Shown here: positions 27,724-37,061 of the stretch, in pieces
How the letters are laid out: the number at the start of each line of letters is the position of its first letter
Position numbering within the stretch: position 1 is the stretch's first letter
NCBI RefSeq assembly: GCF_907164845.1
Contig: NZ_OU015430.1
Span: 62,001 to 126,000, forward strand
DNA length: 64,000 nt
DNA from: Lysobacter luteus
GTDB lineage: Bacteria > Pseudomonadota > Gammaproteobacteria > Xanthomonadales > Xanthomonadaceae
Direction of reading: 5' to 3'
The notes under the pieces: generated by a model
What the model was told of the DNA's origin: nothing
Database searches by the model: none
What the model saw: only the letters and a program-made list of their open reading frames with translations
Position numbers and translations under genes: made by a program

Positions 27724-28512
27724 ATGTTCATCGAGACGCACGGGCGTGGCCCCGCGCTGGCCCTGATCCACGGCTGGGCGATGCACGGCGGGCTGTTCGC
27801 GCCGCTGGTCGAACGCCTGTCCGACCGCTTCACCCTGCTCCTGGTCGACCTGCCGGGCCACGGCCATGCGCGCGAGGACGACACTGCGCTCGAGCCCGCG
27901 ACGCTGGCGGCGGCGCTGGTCGCGCGGGTGCCCGATGCGGTCTGGTTGGGGTGGTCGCTCGGCGGCCAGGTCGCCCTGCGCGCCGCGCTCGACCATCCCG
28001 GACAGGTGCGCGGGCTGGTGATGGTCGCGTCCTCGCCCCGGTTCGTGCGCGACGATGCCGACGGCTGGCCGCACGGCGTCAGCAGCACCCTGTTCGGTGA
28101 TTTCGGCGACGCCCTTCGGCGCGACTTCCGCGGCACGCTGGAGGGCTTCCTCGCGCTCGAATCACTGGGTTCGGCCACCGCGCAGGATGAACTGCGCCGG
28201 CTGCGCGCGCAGGCGTTCGAGCGTGGCGAGCCGTCGTCCCGCGCACTGCAGCAAGGCTTGGCCCTGCTCGATACGGCCGACCTGCGCGGCGAGCTGCCCG
28301 GTCTGCAGGTCCCCAGCCTGTGGCTGTCAGGCCGACGCGACCGGCTGGTGCCCGCAGGTGCGATGCCGGCCGCCGCCGCGCTGGCGCCGCGTGCTCGCAG
28401 CGTGGTGATCGATGGCGCCGGCCACGCGCCGTTCCTTGGCGCGGCCGATCGGGTCGCCGATGCGATTTCGGACTTCGTGGATTCGCTCGCCACGTCGGAG
28501 TCGCCGGCGTGA
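27724..28512 (+). CDS. bioH: pimeloyl-ACP methyl ester carboxylesterase
   Basis: 262 residues, alpha/beta hydrolase fold: IHGWAMHGGLF near the N-terminus, nucleophile GWSLGG with Ser78, and GAGHAPF near the C-terminus for the His. BioH removes the methyl ester that BioC added once the pimeloyl chain is complete. GGAAGCGGA precedes the ATG. Its stop overlaps the GTG of bioC. Confidence 0.94.
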   Translation: MFIETHGRGPALALIHGWAMHGGLFAPLVERLSDRFTLLLVDLPGHGHAREDDTALEPATLAAALVARVPDAVWLGWSLGGQVALRAALDHPGQVRGLVMVASSPRFVRDDADGWPHGVSSTLFGDFGDALRRDFRGTLEGFLALESLGSATAQDELRRLRAQAFERGEPSSRALQQGLALLDTADLRGELPGLQVPSLWLSGRRDRLVPAGAMPAAAALAPRARSVVIDGAGHAPFLGAADRVADAISDFVDSLATSESPA

Positions 28513-29432
28513 GCGACCTGTTCGACCACCGCCAGGTCCGCCGCGCGTTTTCGCGCGCTGCGCAGGGCTACGACTCCGCGGCGGCGCTGCAGCGCGAGGT
28601 CGCCTCGCGCCTGATGGAGCAGCTGGACTACCTCGACGACCCCGCGCTCGGTCGCGATGCGCCGGAGGTGGTGGTCGACCTCGGCTCCGGCCCGGGCCAC
28701 GCCGCCGCGGCGATGCAGAAGCGCTGGCCGAAGGCGCAGGTGCTCGCGCTCGACATTGCGCCGGGCATGCTCGCCCAGGTGCGCCGCAATGCCGCCGGCG
28801 GCGGGCTGGCCGGGCGGCTCAACCCGTTCGCGCGCCGGCCGATCCCGGTCTGCGCCGACGCCCGCGCGCTGCCGTTGCGCGACGGCAGCGTCGACGTGCT
28901 GTTCTCCAACCTCTGCCTGCAATGGGTGGAGGACCTGCCGGCGGTGTTCGCGGGGTTCCGCCGCGTGCTCAAGCCGGGTGGACTGATGCTGGTGTCGACG
29001 TTCGGTCCGTCCACGTTGTGGGAGCTGCGCGAAGCGTTCGCCGAGGCGGACGACGCGCCACACGTCAGCCTGTTCCCGGCGATCGCGCAGTTCGGCGACG
29101 CGCTGATCGCGGCGGGGTTCAAGGACCCGGTGCTCGACCGCGACGAATTCGGCATCGGCCATCCCGACCTCGGCCACCTGATGCGCGAGTTGCGCACGAT
29201 CGGCGCGACCAACGCGATGGCGACCCGCCGCCGCAGCCTGACCGGCCGCGCACGGTTCGCACGCGCCGCCGAGGCCTACGAGCCGATGCGGCGCGACGAC
29301 GGCCAGCTGCCGGCGACGTGGGAAGTCATCTACGCGCACGCCTGGGGGCCGCCGCCGGGCGCGCCGATCCGCACCGGCGGCGTCGACGAGGTCAGCGTGC
29401 CGTTGTCGAGCATCAAGGTGCGCAGGCGCTGA
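28509..29432 (+). CDS. bioC: malonyl-ACP O-methyltransferase
   Basis: 307 residues, class I methyltransferase. FDHRQVRRAFSRAAQGYDSAAALQREVASRL is the typical BioC N-terminus, motif I VVDLGSGPGHAAAAM is at about 53-67, and FSNLCLQWVEDLPAVF follows. BioC methylates malonyl-ACP so that it can enter fatty acid elongation as a disguised primer. GTG 28509 overlaps the bioH stop (GTGA). bioA and bioD are not in this window. Confidence 0.95.
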   Translation: MSDLFDHRQVRRAFSRAAQGYDSAAALQREVASRLMEQLDYLDDPALGRDAPEVVVDLGSGPGHAAAAMQKRWPKAQVLALDIAPGMLAQVRRNAAGGGLAGRLNPFARRPIPVCADARALPLRDGSVDVLFSNLCLQWVEDLPAVFAGFRRVLKPGGLMLVSTFGPSTLWELREAFAEADDAPHVSLFPAIAQFGDALIAAGFKDPVLDRDEFGIGHPDLGHLMRELRTIGATNAMATRRRSLTGRARFARAAEAYEPMRRDDGQLPATWEVIYAHAWGPPPGAPIRTGGVDEVSVPLSSIKVRRR

Positions 29433-29439
29433 CCCGCCC

Positions 29440-30444
29440 ATGAGCGCCAGCCATCGCCGCATCGCCCTGTACGCCATCGCGATCGCGCTGGCGTCGGCGC
29501 TGTTCTTCACCTGCGCCTACGTGCTCAACCGCCTGGCCGCGACCGAGGGGGGGCACTGGGCGTGGACCGCGTCGCTGCGCTACCTCATCACCCTGCCGTT
29601 GATGCTGCCGCTGATGCGTTGGCAGGGTGGCATCGCACCGGTCTGGCGCGAGATCCGCGCGCACCCGTTGCCGTGGCTGGGCTGGAGCGGGGTCGGCTTC
29701 GTGCTGTTCTACATCGGGCTGAGCTACGCCGCGTCCAGCGGGCCGTCCTGGCTGGTTGCCGGCACCTTCCAGCTGACCGTGGTCGCCGGGATGCTGTGCG
29801 CGCCGCTGCTCTACGACGACGAACGGCGGCGCATCCCGTTGCCCGCGCTGGCGATCGGCTTGCTGGTGGTGGCCGGGGTGATGCTGATGCAGTTCGGGGT
29901 CGGCGGCGGGTCGCTCGACCGCGACGGCTGGATCGCGCTGGGCTGGGTCGCGGTTGCCGCGGTCGCCTACCCGCTGGGCAACCGCGGCCTGCTGCTGCAC
30001 CTGGAGCGACGCGGCGGCCCGGTCCAACTCAACGCCACCCAGCGCGTGTTCGGGCTGACGCTGGCCAGCCAGCCGGCCTGGATCGTACTTGCGCTGTACG
30101 CCGCCGCCACCGCGGGTCCACCGTCCGCCGGCCATGTGTGGCTGGCCGGAGGGGTCGCGCTCGGCGCCGGGATCATCGCCACGGTGCTGTTCTTCCAGGC
30201 GACCGGGATGGTCCGCAACAACGCGACCGCGCTGGCCGGGGTCGAGGCCATGCAGGCCGCCGAGATCCTGTTCGCGACCCTGATCGGCGTGTGGCTGCTC
30301 GGCGAACGCTGGCCGCGCGGACCGGCGCTGTGGGGTGCGGGCATCGTGGTGGTGGGCATCGTCGCCTTCAGCTGGGTGGTCGCGCGGGCCGCCGCCGGCG
30401 ACCCACGCGCGACCCGCGAGCTGCGCACCGACCGCGGCGCCTGA
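29440..30444 (+). CDS. multidrug-resistance efflux (EmrE-like DMT superfamily) transporter
   Basis: 334 residues with about ten membrane segments. The two halves resemble each other, as usual in DMT transporters: ASALFFTCAYVLNRLAATEGGHWAW begins the first, and VLFFQATGMVRNNATALAGVEAMQAAEILFATLIGVWLLGE ends the second. The central PLGNRGLLLHL segment matches the PF13536-type family. The substrate is unknown. It follows bioC by 7 nt and may be read with the biotin operon. Confidence 0.85.
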   Translation: MSASHRRIALYAIAIALASALFFTCAYVLNRLAATEGGHWAWTASLRYLITLPLMLPLMRWQGGIAPVWREIRAHPLPWLGWSGVGFVLFYIGLSYAASSGPSWLVAGTFQLTVVAGMLCAPLLYDDERRRIPLPALAIGLLVVAGVMLMQFGVGGGSLDRDGWIALGWVAVAAVAYPLGNRGLLLHLERRGGPVQLNATQRVFGLTLASQPAWIVLALYAAATAGPPSAGHVWLAGGVALGAGIIATVLFFQATGMVRNNATALAGVEAMQAAEILFATLIGVWLLGERWPRGPALWGAGIVVVGIVAFSWVVARAAAGDPRATRELRTDRGA

Positions 30445-30513
30445 GCGGCCGCGACGCGGCGTTCAGATGGCGCGGACTAGAGTCGTGCCGGTCCACCGTC
30501 GCACGTGTCCGCC

Positions 30514-31143
30514 ATGTCATCGACCGCCCGTTTCCCCTTCGTCGCGACTGCCGTGTTGTGGCTTGCGGCCGGCGCCGCTTCCGCACAGCAGCCGGCCAGC
30601 GCCATCGAGCAGTGGGGCTTCGACCCCTCGGTGCTGGTTGCCGACGGGACCGAGCTGTTGGCGCGTGCGCCCGACGCCGAGATCGATGCGCTGTTCCAGG
30701 CCGTCCACGCCGGCAGCCGCGATCCGGCCGACGCGCAGGTAATGTGCCGCCTGCTCGACCCTGCCGCCGACCGCAGCCTCGCGGGTCTCAACGCCATCGC
30801 GTCGCGGCTCAGCCCGGCCAGTCAGGAGCGGTTCGCTGGCGCGGTCGCCGGGCTGCTGGTGGCGGCGATGCAGCACCCGCCGGTCGCGCGCGACGACGCT
30901 GCCGCGCGGCAGGCCTTGAAGGCCGCCGGCGTGCGCGCGGCGATGCTCAATGACGGCTTTGGCGCGGGCCTCGCCGGCACCGACCACGACGCACGCTGCG
31001 ACTCGGTGGCGATGCTGCTCGACAGCCTGCACGGCCAGCCGCTGTCCGAGCGCGCAGGCGTCACCCGCCTGCTGCTCGCCGAAGGCCTGGCGCGACTGGC
31101 CGGCGACGACCTCGCCGCCCGCGACCACCCCCCGCAACTGTAG
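30514..31143 (+). CDS. exported hypothetical protein (209 aa)
   Basis: ATG 30514 begins a signal peptide (RFPFVATAVLWLAAGAASAQQ). A GTG 9 nt upstream is less likely. The mature part is helical and Ala/Asp-rich (ADGTELLARAPDAEIDALFQAVHAG, AQVMCRLLDPAADRSLAGLNAIASRLSP) with two cysteines, Cys77-like and one in DARCDSVAML, that could pair. TAGAGT (30478-30483) may be its -10. No family recognised. The stop codon TAG belongs to the REP-like element at 31140. Confidence 0.75.
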   Translation: MSSTARFPFVATAVLWLAAGAASAQQPASAIEQWGFDPSVLVADGTELLARAPDAEIDALFQAVHAGSRDPADAQVMCRLLDPAADRSLAGLNAIASRLSPASQERFAGAVAGLLVAAMQHPPVARDDAAARQALKAAGVRAAMLNDGFGAGLAGTDHDARCDSVAMLLDSLHGQPLSERAGVTRLLLAEGLARLAGDDLAARDHPPQL

Positions 31144-31268
31144 GAGCGACGTCAGTCGCGACCCACTGGGAATCATTCCGCGTGGGTCGACGCGTGGTGT
31201 GTACGCGCGCGGATGCGTGCCGTTCGTGGGTCCGGAGGTCAGTGGGTCGCGACTGACGTCGCTCCTAC
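31140..31268. repeat. REP-like palindromic element, type A, long spacer
   Basis: Left arm GTAGGAGCGACGTCAGTCGC and a perfectly complementary right arm enclose about 80 nt. Inside the arms, ACCCACTG and CAGTGGGT extend the pairing. The first TAG (31141-31143) is the stop codon of the exported protein. Confidence 0.85.
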
Positions 31269-31327
31269 GCGCGGATACCGGGCGTGGGGGTTGCACCCAT
31301 GCGGGGTGTAATCGGCCCGATCCGGGG

Positions 31328-32284
31328 TCAATCACCCAGCGCGAGCAGGGCCGGCAGCGTTTCCAGGTCGACATTGCCGCCGGTCAGCACGATGCCGATG
31401 CGCTGGCCGGCGAAGCGTCCAGGCTCCGCCAGCACCGCGGCCAGCGCGATCGCCGAGGACGGTTCGACCAGTTGCTTGAGGTGCCGCCAGACCAGGCGCA
31501 TCGCGCGCACCGTATCGGCGTCGTCCACCACGAGCGCATCGGCGTGGTGGTGTTGCAGCAAGTCGAAGTTGGGTGCGCCCAGGGTGCCGCGCAGGCCGTC
31601 GCAGGCCGTGTCGGGGGTGAATTCCGTGACGCGCTCGCCGCGACGCAGTGATTCGGCGGTCTCCGCCGCGCCGGCCGGTTCGGCCAGCCACACCGTCGCG
31701 TCCGGGTTCCGCGAGGCCAGGGCCACCGCCGTGCCTGCCGCCAGTCCGCCGCCGCCGACCGGCACCACGATCGCGTCGAGCGGGCCGGCGGTGCACAGCA
31801 GTTCCAGTGCCGCAGTGCCCTGGCCGGCGATGACGCGCGGGTCGGTATAGGGATGCACGAGCTGTGCACCAGTAGCGATGCGGACCTGCTCGCACATCGC
31901 CTCGCGCGCGCTGATCGTCGGTGCGCAGCGGTGCAAGGTGGCCCCGTATGCCGCGATTGATGCCAGCTTGGCCGCAACCGCCCCTTCGGGCACCACGACG
32001 TGGCAGGGCATGCGGCGAGTGCGCGCGGCGAGCGCCAGCGCAGCGCCGTGGTTACCCGAGGAGTGGGTGACCACGCCGCGCGCGGCGGCATCCTCGTCCA
32101 GCGACCACACCGCGTTGCAGGCTCCGCGGAACTTGAACGCGCCGGCGCGCTGCAGGTGCTCGGCCTTGAAGTGCAGTTCGCAGCCGGCCAGCGTGTCGAG
32201 CGTGCGCGAGCGCAGCACCGGCGTGGCGTGGGCGTGGGGGGCGATCCTGGCCGCGGCGGCCAGCACGTCGGTGCTTGTAATCAT
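31328..32284 (-). CDS. threonine/serine dehydratase-like PLP enzyme
   Basis: 318 residues, fold type II. The PLP lysine is in AGAFKFRGACNA (Lys51), SSGNHGAALALAAR forms the carboxylate loop, and VPVGGGGLAAG binds the cofactor phosphate. The length and lack of a regulatory ACT domain fit catabolic threonine dehydratase or serine racemase rather than biosynthetic IlvA. ATG 32284 was chosen because the 32 upstream in-frame residues are unlike the family. Confidence 0.88.
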   Translation of the reverse strand: MITSTDVLAAAARIAPHAHATPVLRSRTLDTLAGCELHFKAEHLQRAGAFKFRGACNAVWSLDEDAAARGVVTHSSGNHGAALALAARTRRMPCHVVVPEGAVAAKLASIAAYGATLHRCAPTISAREAMCEQVRIATGAQLVHPYTDPRVIAGQGTAALELLCTAGPLDAIVVPVGGGGLAAGTAVALASRNPDATVWLAEPAGAAETAESLRRGERVTEFTPDTACDGLRGTLGAPNFDLLQHHHADALVVDDADTVRAMRLVWRHLKQLVEPSSAIALAAVLAEPGRFAGQRIGIVLTGGNVDLETLPALLALGD

Positions 32285-32524
32285 CAGCGCCAGCCTAACG
32301 CAGGGTGGTGCGCCAGGCAGCGGGCGCCAGGTACCGCGCGCCTCGCGCCACCCCGGACGTCGGGCGCCCTCGTCAACCAAGCCATGGCCAACGCGTTTAC
32401 GGTGGGGCGGTCGCGACGCTCGATGACGCTGAACCGGTCAGGAAGCGCGCCGCGTATTACTGCAAATTAAGCGCAAGTTCAATGCCCCGGCCCGACGATG
32501 GCCGCAATCGACAGGGGACAGACG

Positions 32525-33082
32525 ATGATCCGCAAACTCCTTCTCCCAGCCGTGGCAATCGCCCTGCTGGGCGGTTGCATGACCGGCGGTTACAGCTACC
32601 GCCAGGACCGGGGCGACTACTACTACGGCAATCCGGGCACCGACTACCGCTATTACGACCCGTACGGGCGCTACAGCGACCGCTACTACGGCAGCGGTTA
32701 CTACGGCAGTGGCTATTACTCGCGCTATTACGGCCACCCGGGCTACTACCGCTATCCGTACGGCTACCACCGCTACCCGAACGGCTACTACCGCCCACCG
32801 GTGGTGGTGCGTCCGCGTCCAGACGACGGCCACGATGGCGGCGGACACCACCGCGACGACGACCGCACGGCACCGTCGCGCAACCTAGACCGCCTCCAGC
32901 GCGAGCGGATCAACCGCACGCCCACGCCGATCGTGCAGCAGCAGCGCCGTCCGCAGCCGGCCGCCGTCGCACGTCCGGCCCCGACGCCGGCCGCGCGCGA
33001 GCGAGGCGGCTCCCGGATGGAGCAGGTGATGCGTCGGGCGCGCAGCGGCGCGGTCGAGCGGTCGCGCGAAGTCGAACCCTGA
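32525..33082 (+). CDS. tyrosine/glycine-rich lipoprotein
   Basis: 185 residues. A lipoprotein signal ends at lipobox LLGGC (Cys18). Residues 20-95 are a low-complexity stretch dominated by Tyr, Gly and Arg (repeats such as YYGSGYYGSGYYSRYYG), then a His/Asp-rich part and an Arg/Pro-rich tail. No catalytic motif. ACAGGGGACAG precedes ATG 32525. Such Tyr-rich envelope proteins are often structural, but the role is unknown. The 240-bp region before it holds no other gene. Confidence 0.75.
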   Translation: MIRKLLLPAVAIALLGGCMTGGYSYRQDRGDYYYGNPGTDYRYYDPYGRYSDRYYGSGYYGSGYYSRYYGHPGYYRYPYGYHRYPNGYYRPPVVVRPRPDDGHDGGGHHRDDDRTAPSRNLDRLQRERINRTPTPIVQQQRRPQPAAVARPAPTPAARERGGSRMEQVMRRARSGAVERSREVEP

Positions 33083-33117
33083 GGCGCGCGTCCGCGGATG
33101 ACGGCGATCCGCGGGTA

Positions 33118-33147
33118 TTGACAGATTGCGTCGTAATGCGACGTAAT
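33118..33147 (+). promoter_or_regulatory. promoter of a candidate small RNA
   Basis: A perfect TTGACA (33118-33123), 18 nt, then CGTAAT (33142-33147, 4/6). No ORF with a ribosome binding site follows; instead a structured region and a terminator-like hairpin come about 90 nt later. Confidence 0.55.
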
Positions 33148-33153
33148 CGGGTT

Positions 33154-33257
33154 GACGCTTCAATGTCGACGTCCGGCACGGAATCACGGATCCCCCCTGT
33201 TCCGTCCCTGTCGGACGTCGGCGCCTACACCGGAAGCCCCGCCACGCGGGGCTTTCG
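33154..33257 (+). ncRNA. candidate small RNA with C-rich loop (sX13-like architecture)
   Basis: The predicted transcript runs from about 33154 to the hairpin at 33234-33254, roughly 100 nt. CGACGTCCG (33167-33175) pairs perfectly with CGGACGTCG (33212-33220). Inside, ACGGAA (33178-33183) pairs with TTCCGT (33200-33205), leaving a 16-nt loop with six consecutive C (33192-33197). A promoter, a long stem with a C-rich loop and a final hairpin make a complete small-RNA gene. The size and C-rich loop recall the Xanthomonas sX13 RNA, but identity is not shown. Confidence 0.6.
33234..33254 (+). terminator. terminator hairpin of the candidate small RNA
   Basis: AAGCCCCGC, a 3-nt loop CAC and GCGGGGCTT form a 9-bp stem, followed by TCGCG. 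The T tract is short (TTT including the stem end), so efficiency is uncertain. Confidence 0.6.
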
Positions 33258-33408
33258 CGTATCCGGGGCTCGCGCGCCCAGCGCTGCACACGCGCCTGCA
33301 TGGATCGATTTGGCCCTCGAATCGCGCGCCCGCGCAGCGCAAGTCCCGCGCATCGCGTGACCGCGGTCGTATTTGTGGCGGCCTCAACGGCCAGCGCTGG
33401 CCAGAAAT

Positions 33409-33444
33409 AAAAAAGGGGCCGAATGTCCCCCGACATTCGGCCCC
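33409..33444 (-). terminator. strong rho-independent terminator without an upstream gene
   Basis: GGGGCCGAATGTC, loop GGGG and its exact complement give a 13-bp stem on the minus strand, followed by six T residues (A-run at 33409-33414). Confidence 0.85.
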
Positions 33445-33565
33445 TGCGCTTCCCCTGCGGGCACTTGGTCAGCCCCTGTTCCAATTCCGACCGGCGCCAG
33501 GCGCCTGCCCCGCTGGGTGCAGGAATGGGAACGCACGAAGCGTGCCAAGGTTGACGCGGGGTTAA
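33409..33565 (-). ncRNA. candidate rod-like small RNA ending in a strong terminator
   Basis: A perfect terminator on the minus strand at 33409-33444 has no minus-strand gene in front of it; mnmG starts at 33669 in the other direction. The DNA between can fold into a long rod: CCCCGCG (33561-33555) pairs with CGCAGGGG (33459-33452, one bulge), GGCAC (33546-33542) with GTGCC (33464-33460), and GTTCCCATTCC (33532-33522) with GGAATTGGAAC (33488-33478, one mismatch). The 5' end is a guess, because no good promoter was found. A family name cannot be given. Confidence 0.5.
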
Positions 33566-33617
33566 CACCGATTGTGAATCCCGTGGTCAGCGACGCAGCC
33601 CGACCGGGCAGCGGCCG

Positions 33618-33623
33618 TAGAAT
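33618..33623 (+). promoter_or_regulatory. possible -10 box of mnmG
   Basis: TAGAAT matches the -10 consensus at 5 of 6 positions, 45 nt before the mnmG ATG. A -35 at the right distance is not obvious. Confidence 0.3.
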
Positions 33624-33668
33624 TCGCAACCACGCCCCCGCCGCCCACGGCCAGGGTCCGGACATACG

Positions 33669-35558
<1,890 letters not shown>

Positions 35559-35585
35559 GCCGCGCACCCGCGGTCGACTCCGCGC

Positions 35586-35591
35586 TAGGCT
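35586..35591 (+). promoter_or_regulatory. -10 hexamer TAGGCT, leaderless transcript
   Basis: TAGGCT lies 6 nt before the ATG of the lipoprotein gene and no Shine-Dalgarno sequence is present. Confidence 0.4.
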
Positions 35592-35597
35592 GCGGCC

Positions 35598-36917
35598 ATG
35601 CGAATCACTGCCGCGACTGCCTTCCTGCTGACCACCACGCTGATGGCCTGCCAGCCGGCCACCGAGCAACCATCGACGACCGCTGCCGACACCCCTGCCC
35701 GGCCAGCGGACGCGGCGATCGAGCCGTGGTCTCCCGAGCGGTGGTCTCTCCCAGTGCAGGGCGATGCGGCCCAGCCGGACCTGGTCGCGACACCGGACGG
35801 CGACCTGCTCCTGTCCTGGATCAGCCCCGATGAGGACGGCCACGTGCTGTCGTTCGCCCGCCACCGCGACGGCCAGTGGAGCGCACCGCACGCGATCGCG
35901 CGCGGCGACGACTGGTTCGTCAACTGGGCCGACACCCCGCACATCCTGGCCACCGACGATGGCGCCGTGTGGTCGCACTGGCTGCAGAAGTCGGCCGCAT
36001 CGACCTACGCCTACGACGTCGCGCTGGTGCGCTCGGCCGACGGGGGCGCAAGCTGGTCGGCGCCGGTGCTGGTCAACGACGATGGCACTCCGACCGAGCA
36101 CGGCTTCGTTTCCCTGTGGCCCGCCGGCCGCGACCGGCTCGGGATCGCCTGGCTGGACGGGCGCGAAACCGCCGGCGCCAGCCACGACAGTCACGACGGT
36201 GGCCATGATGGACCCGCCGGACATGCACCGGCCGATGCGGCGGCGATGACGCTGCGCACCGCGGTGTTCGATCCGGTACTGGCGCGCAGCGGCGAGACCC
36301 GCATCGATGCCATGACCTGCGACTGTTGCCAGACCGACACCGCGGTCACCGCGCACGGCCCCCTGCTGGTCTATCGCGACCGCAGCGCGGCGGAGATCCG
36401 CGACATCGCCGCCACGCGCTTCCAGGACGGCCGTTGGACCGAGCCAGCGCCGGTCCATGCCGACGGCTGGACGATGCCCGCCTGCCCGGTCAACGGCCCG
36501 GCGGTCGACGCCGTCGGCGACGCGGTGCTGGTTGGCTGGTACACCGCTGCGAATGATGAGCCGTCGTTGCGGCTTGCACGCTCCGACGATGCCGGCGACC
36601 ACTTCAGTGCCCCGCTGGAGCTCGACCGCGGCGCGCACGTGCAGGGCCGCGTCGATGTCGTGCTCGGGGGCGGTTCGGCCTGGGCGTTGTGGACGCGCGA
36701 GGATGGCAGCGGCCAGTCGCTGCAGCTTGCCCGGCTCGCGCCCGACCTGTCGGAGGAGTGGCAACGGTTCGAACTCGCCCGACTGCAGGGCCGTGGTCGC
36801 GGCACCGGGTTCGCGCAACTGGCGATGGGGGCGGACGGTACGCTGCACGTGGTCTGGACCGACGTGGTCAACGGTGCGCCGCGGCTACACGGTGCGCGTA
36901 TCCGCTTGGCTGGCTGA
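35598..36917 (+). CDS. sialidase-fold (BNR-type) lipoprotein with CDCC motif and His-rich loop
   Basis: 439 residues. Lipobox TLMAC puts the lipidated Cys at 18; a Thr/Pro/Ala linker runs to about 45. The rest looks like a six-bladed propeller with Asp-box-like repeats (SADGGASWSAP at 146-155, SDDAGDHFSAP later) and repeated PDLVATPDGDLLLSW-type blades. Two unusual parts stand out: a His/Asp/Gly-rich loop at about 196-209 (SHDSHDGGHDGPAGH) and CDCC at 241-244. Both could bind metal. Catalytic sialidase residues were not identified, so an enzymatic role is doubtful. Confidence 0.75.
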   Translation: MRITAATAFLLTTTLMACQPATEQPSTTAADTPARPADAAIEPWSPERWSLPVQGDAAQPDLVATPDGDLLLSWISPDEDGHVLSFARHRDGQWSAPHAIARGDDWFVNWADTPHILATDDGAVWSHWLQKSAASTYAYDVALVRSADGGASWSAPVLVNDDGTPTEHGFVSLWPAGRDRLGIAWLDGRETAGASHDSHDGGHDGPAGHAPADAAAMTLRTAVFDPVLARSGETRIDAMTCDCCQTDTAVTAHGPLLVYRDRSAAEIRDIAATRFQDGRWTEPAPVHADGWTMPACPVNGPAVDAVGDAVLVGWYTAANDEPSLRLARSDDAGDHFSAPLELDRGAHVQGRVDVVLGGGSAWALWTREDGSGQSLQLARLAPDLSEEWQRFELARLQGRGRGTGFAQLAMGADGTLHVVWTDVVNGAPRLHGARIRLAG

Positions 36918-37061
36918 GCACTCGCCACTTCGTCGCGCATCCCTCGACGCAGGACTGCATCACGCTGCCGTTGCGTCGCGGTCACGCCTGCAGAACGGAT
37001 GGGTTGGTTGACTCGCCCCGACGCGCGGCGCCGGCCGCGCCAACGACAAGGCGAGGCAACC

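Noticed and set aside
33462-33590. Plus-strand frame reading TWSAPVPIPTGARRLPRWVQEW, slightly like the C-terminus of H-NS proteins
   Set aside because: The N-terminal oligomerisation domain is missing, the frame passes through a terminator hairpin, and the typical H-NS ending is absent. Probably chance in a structured region.
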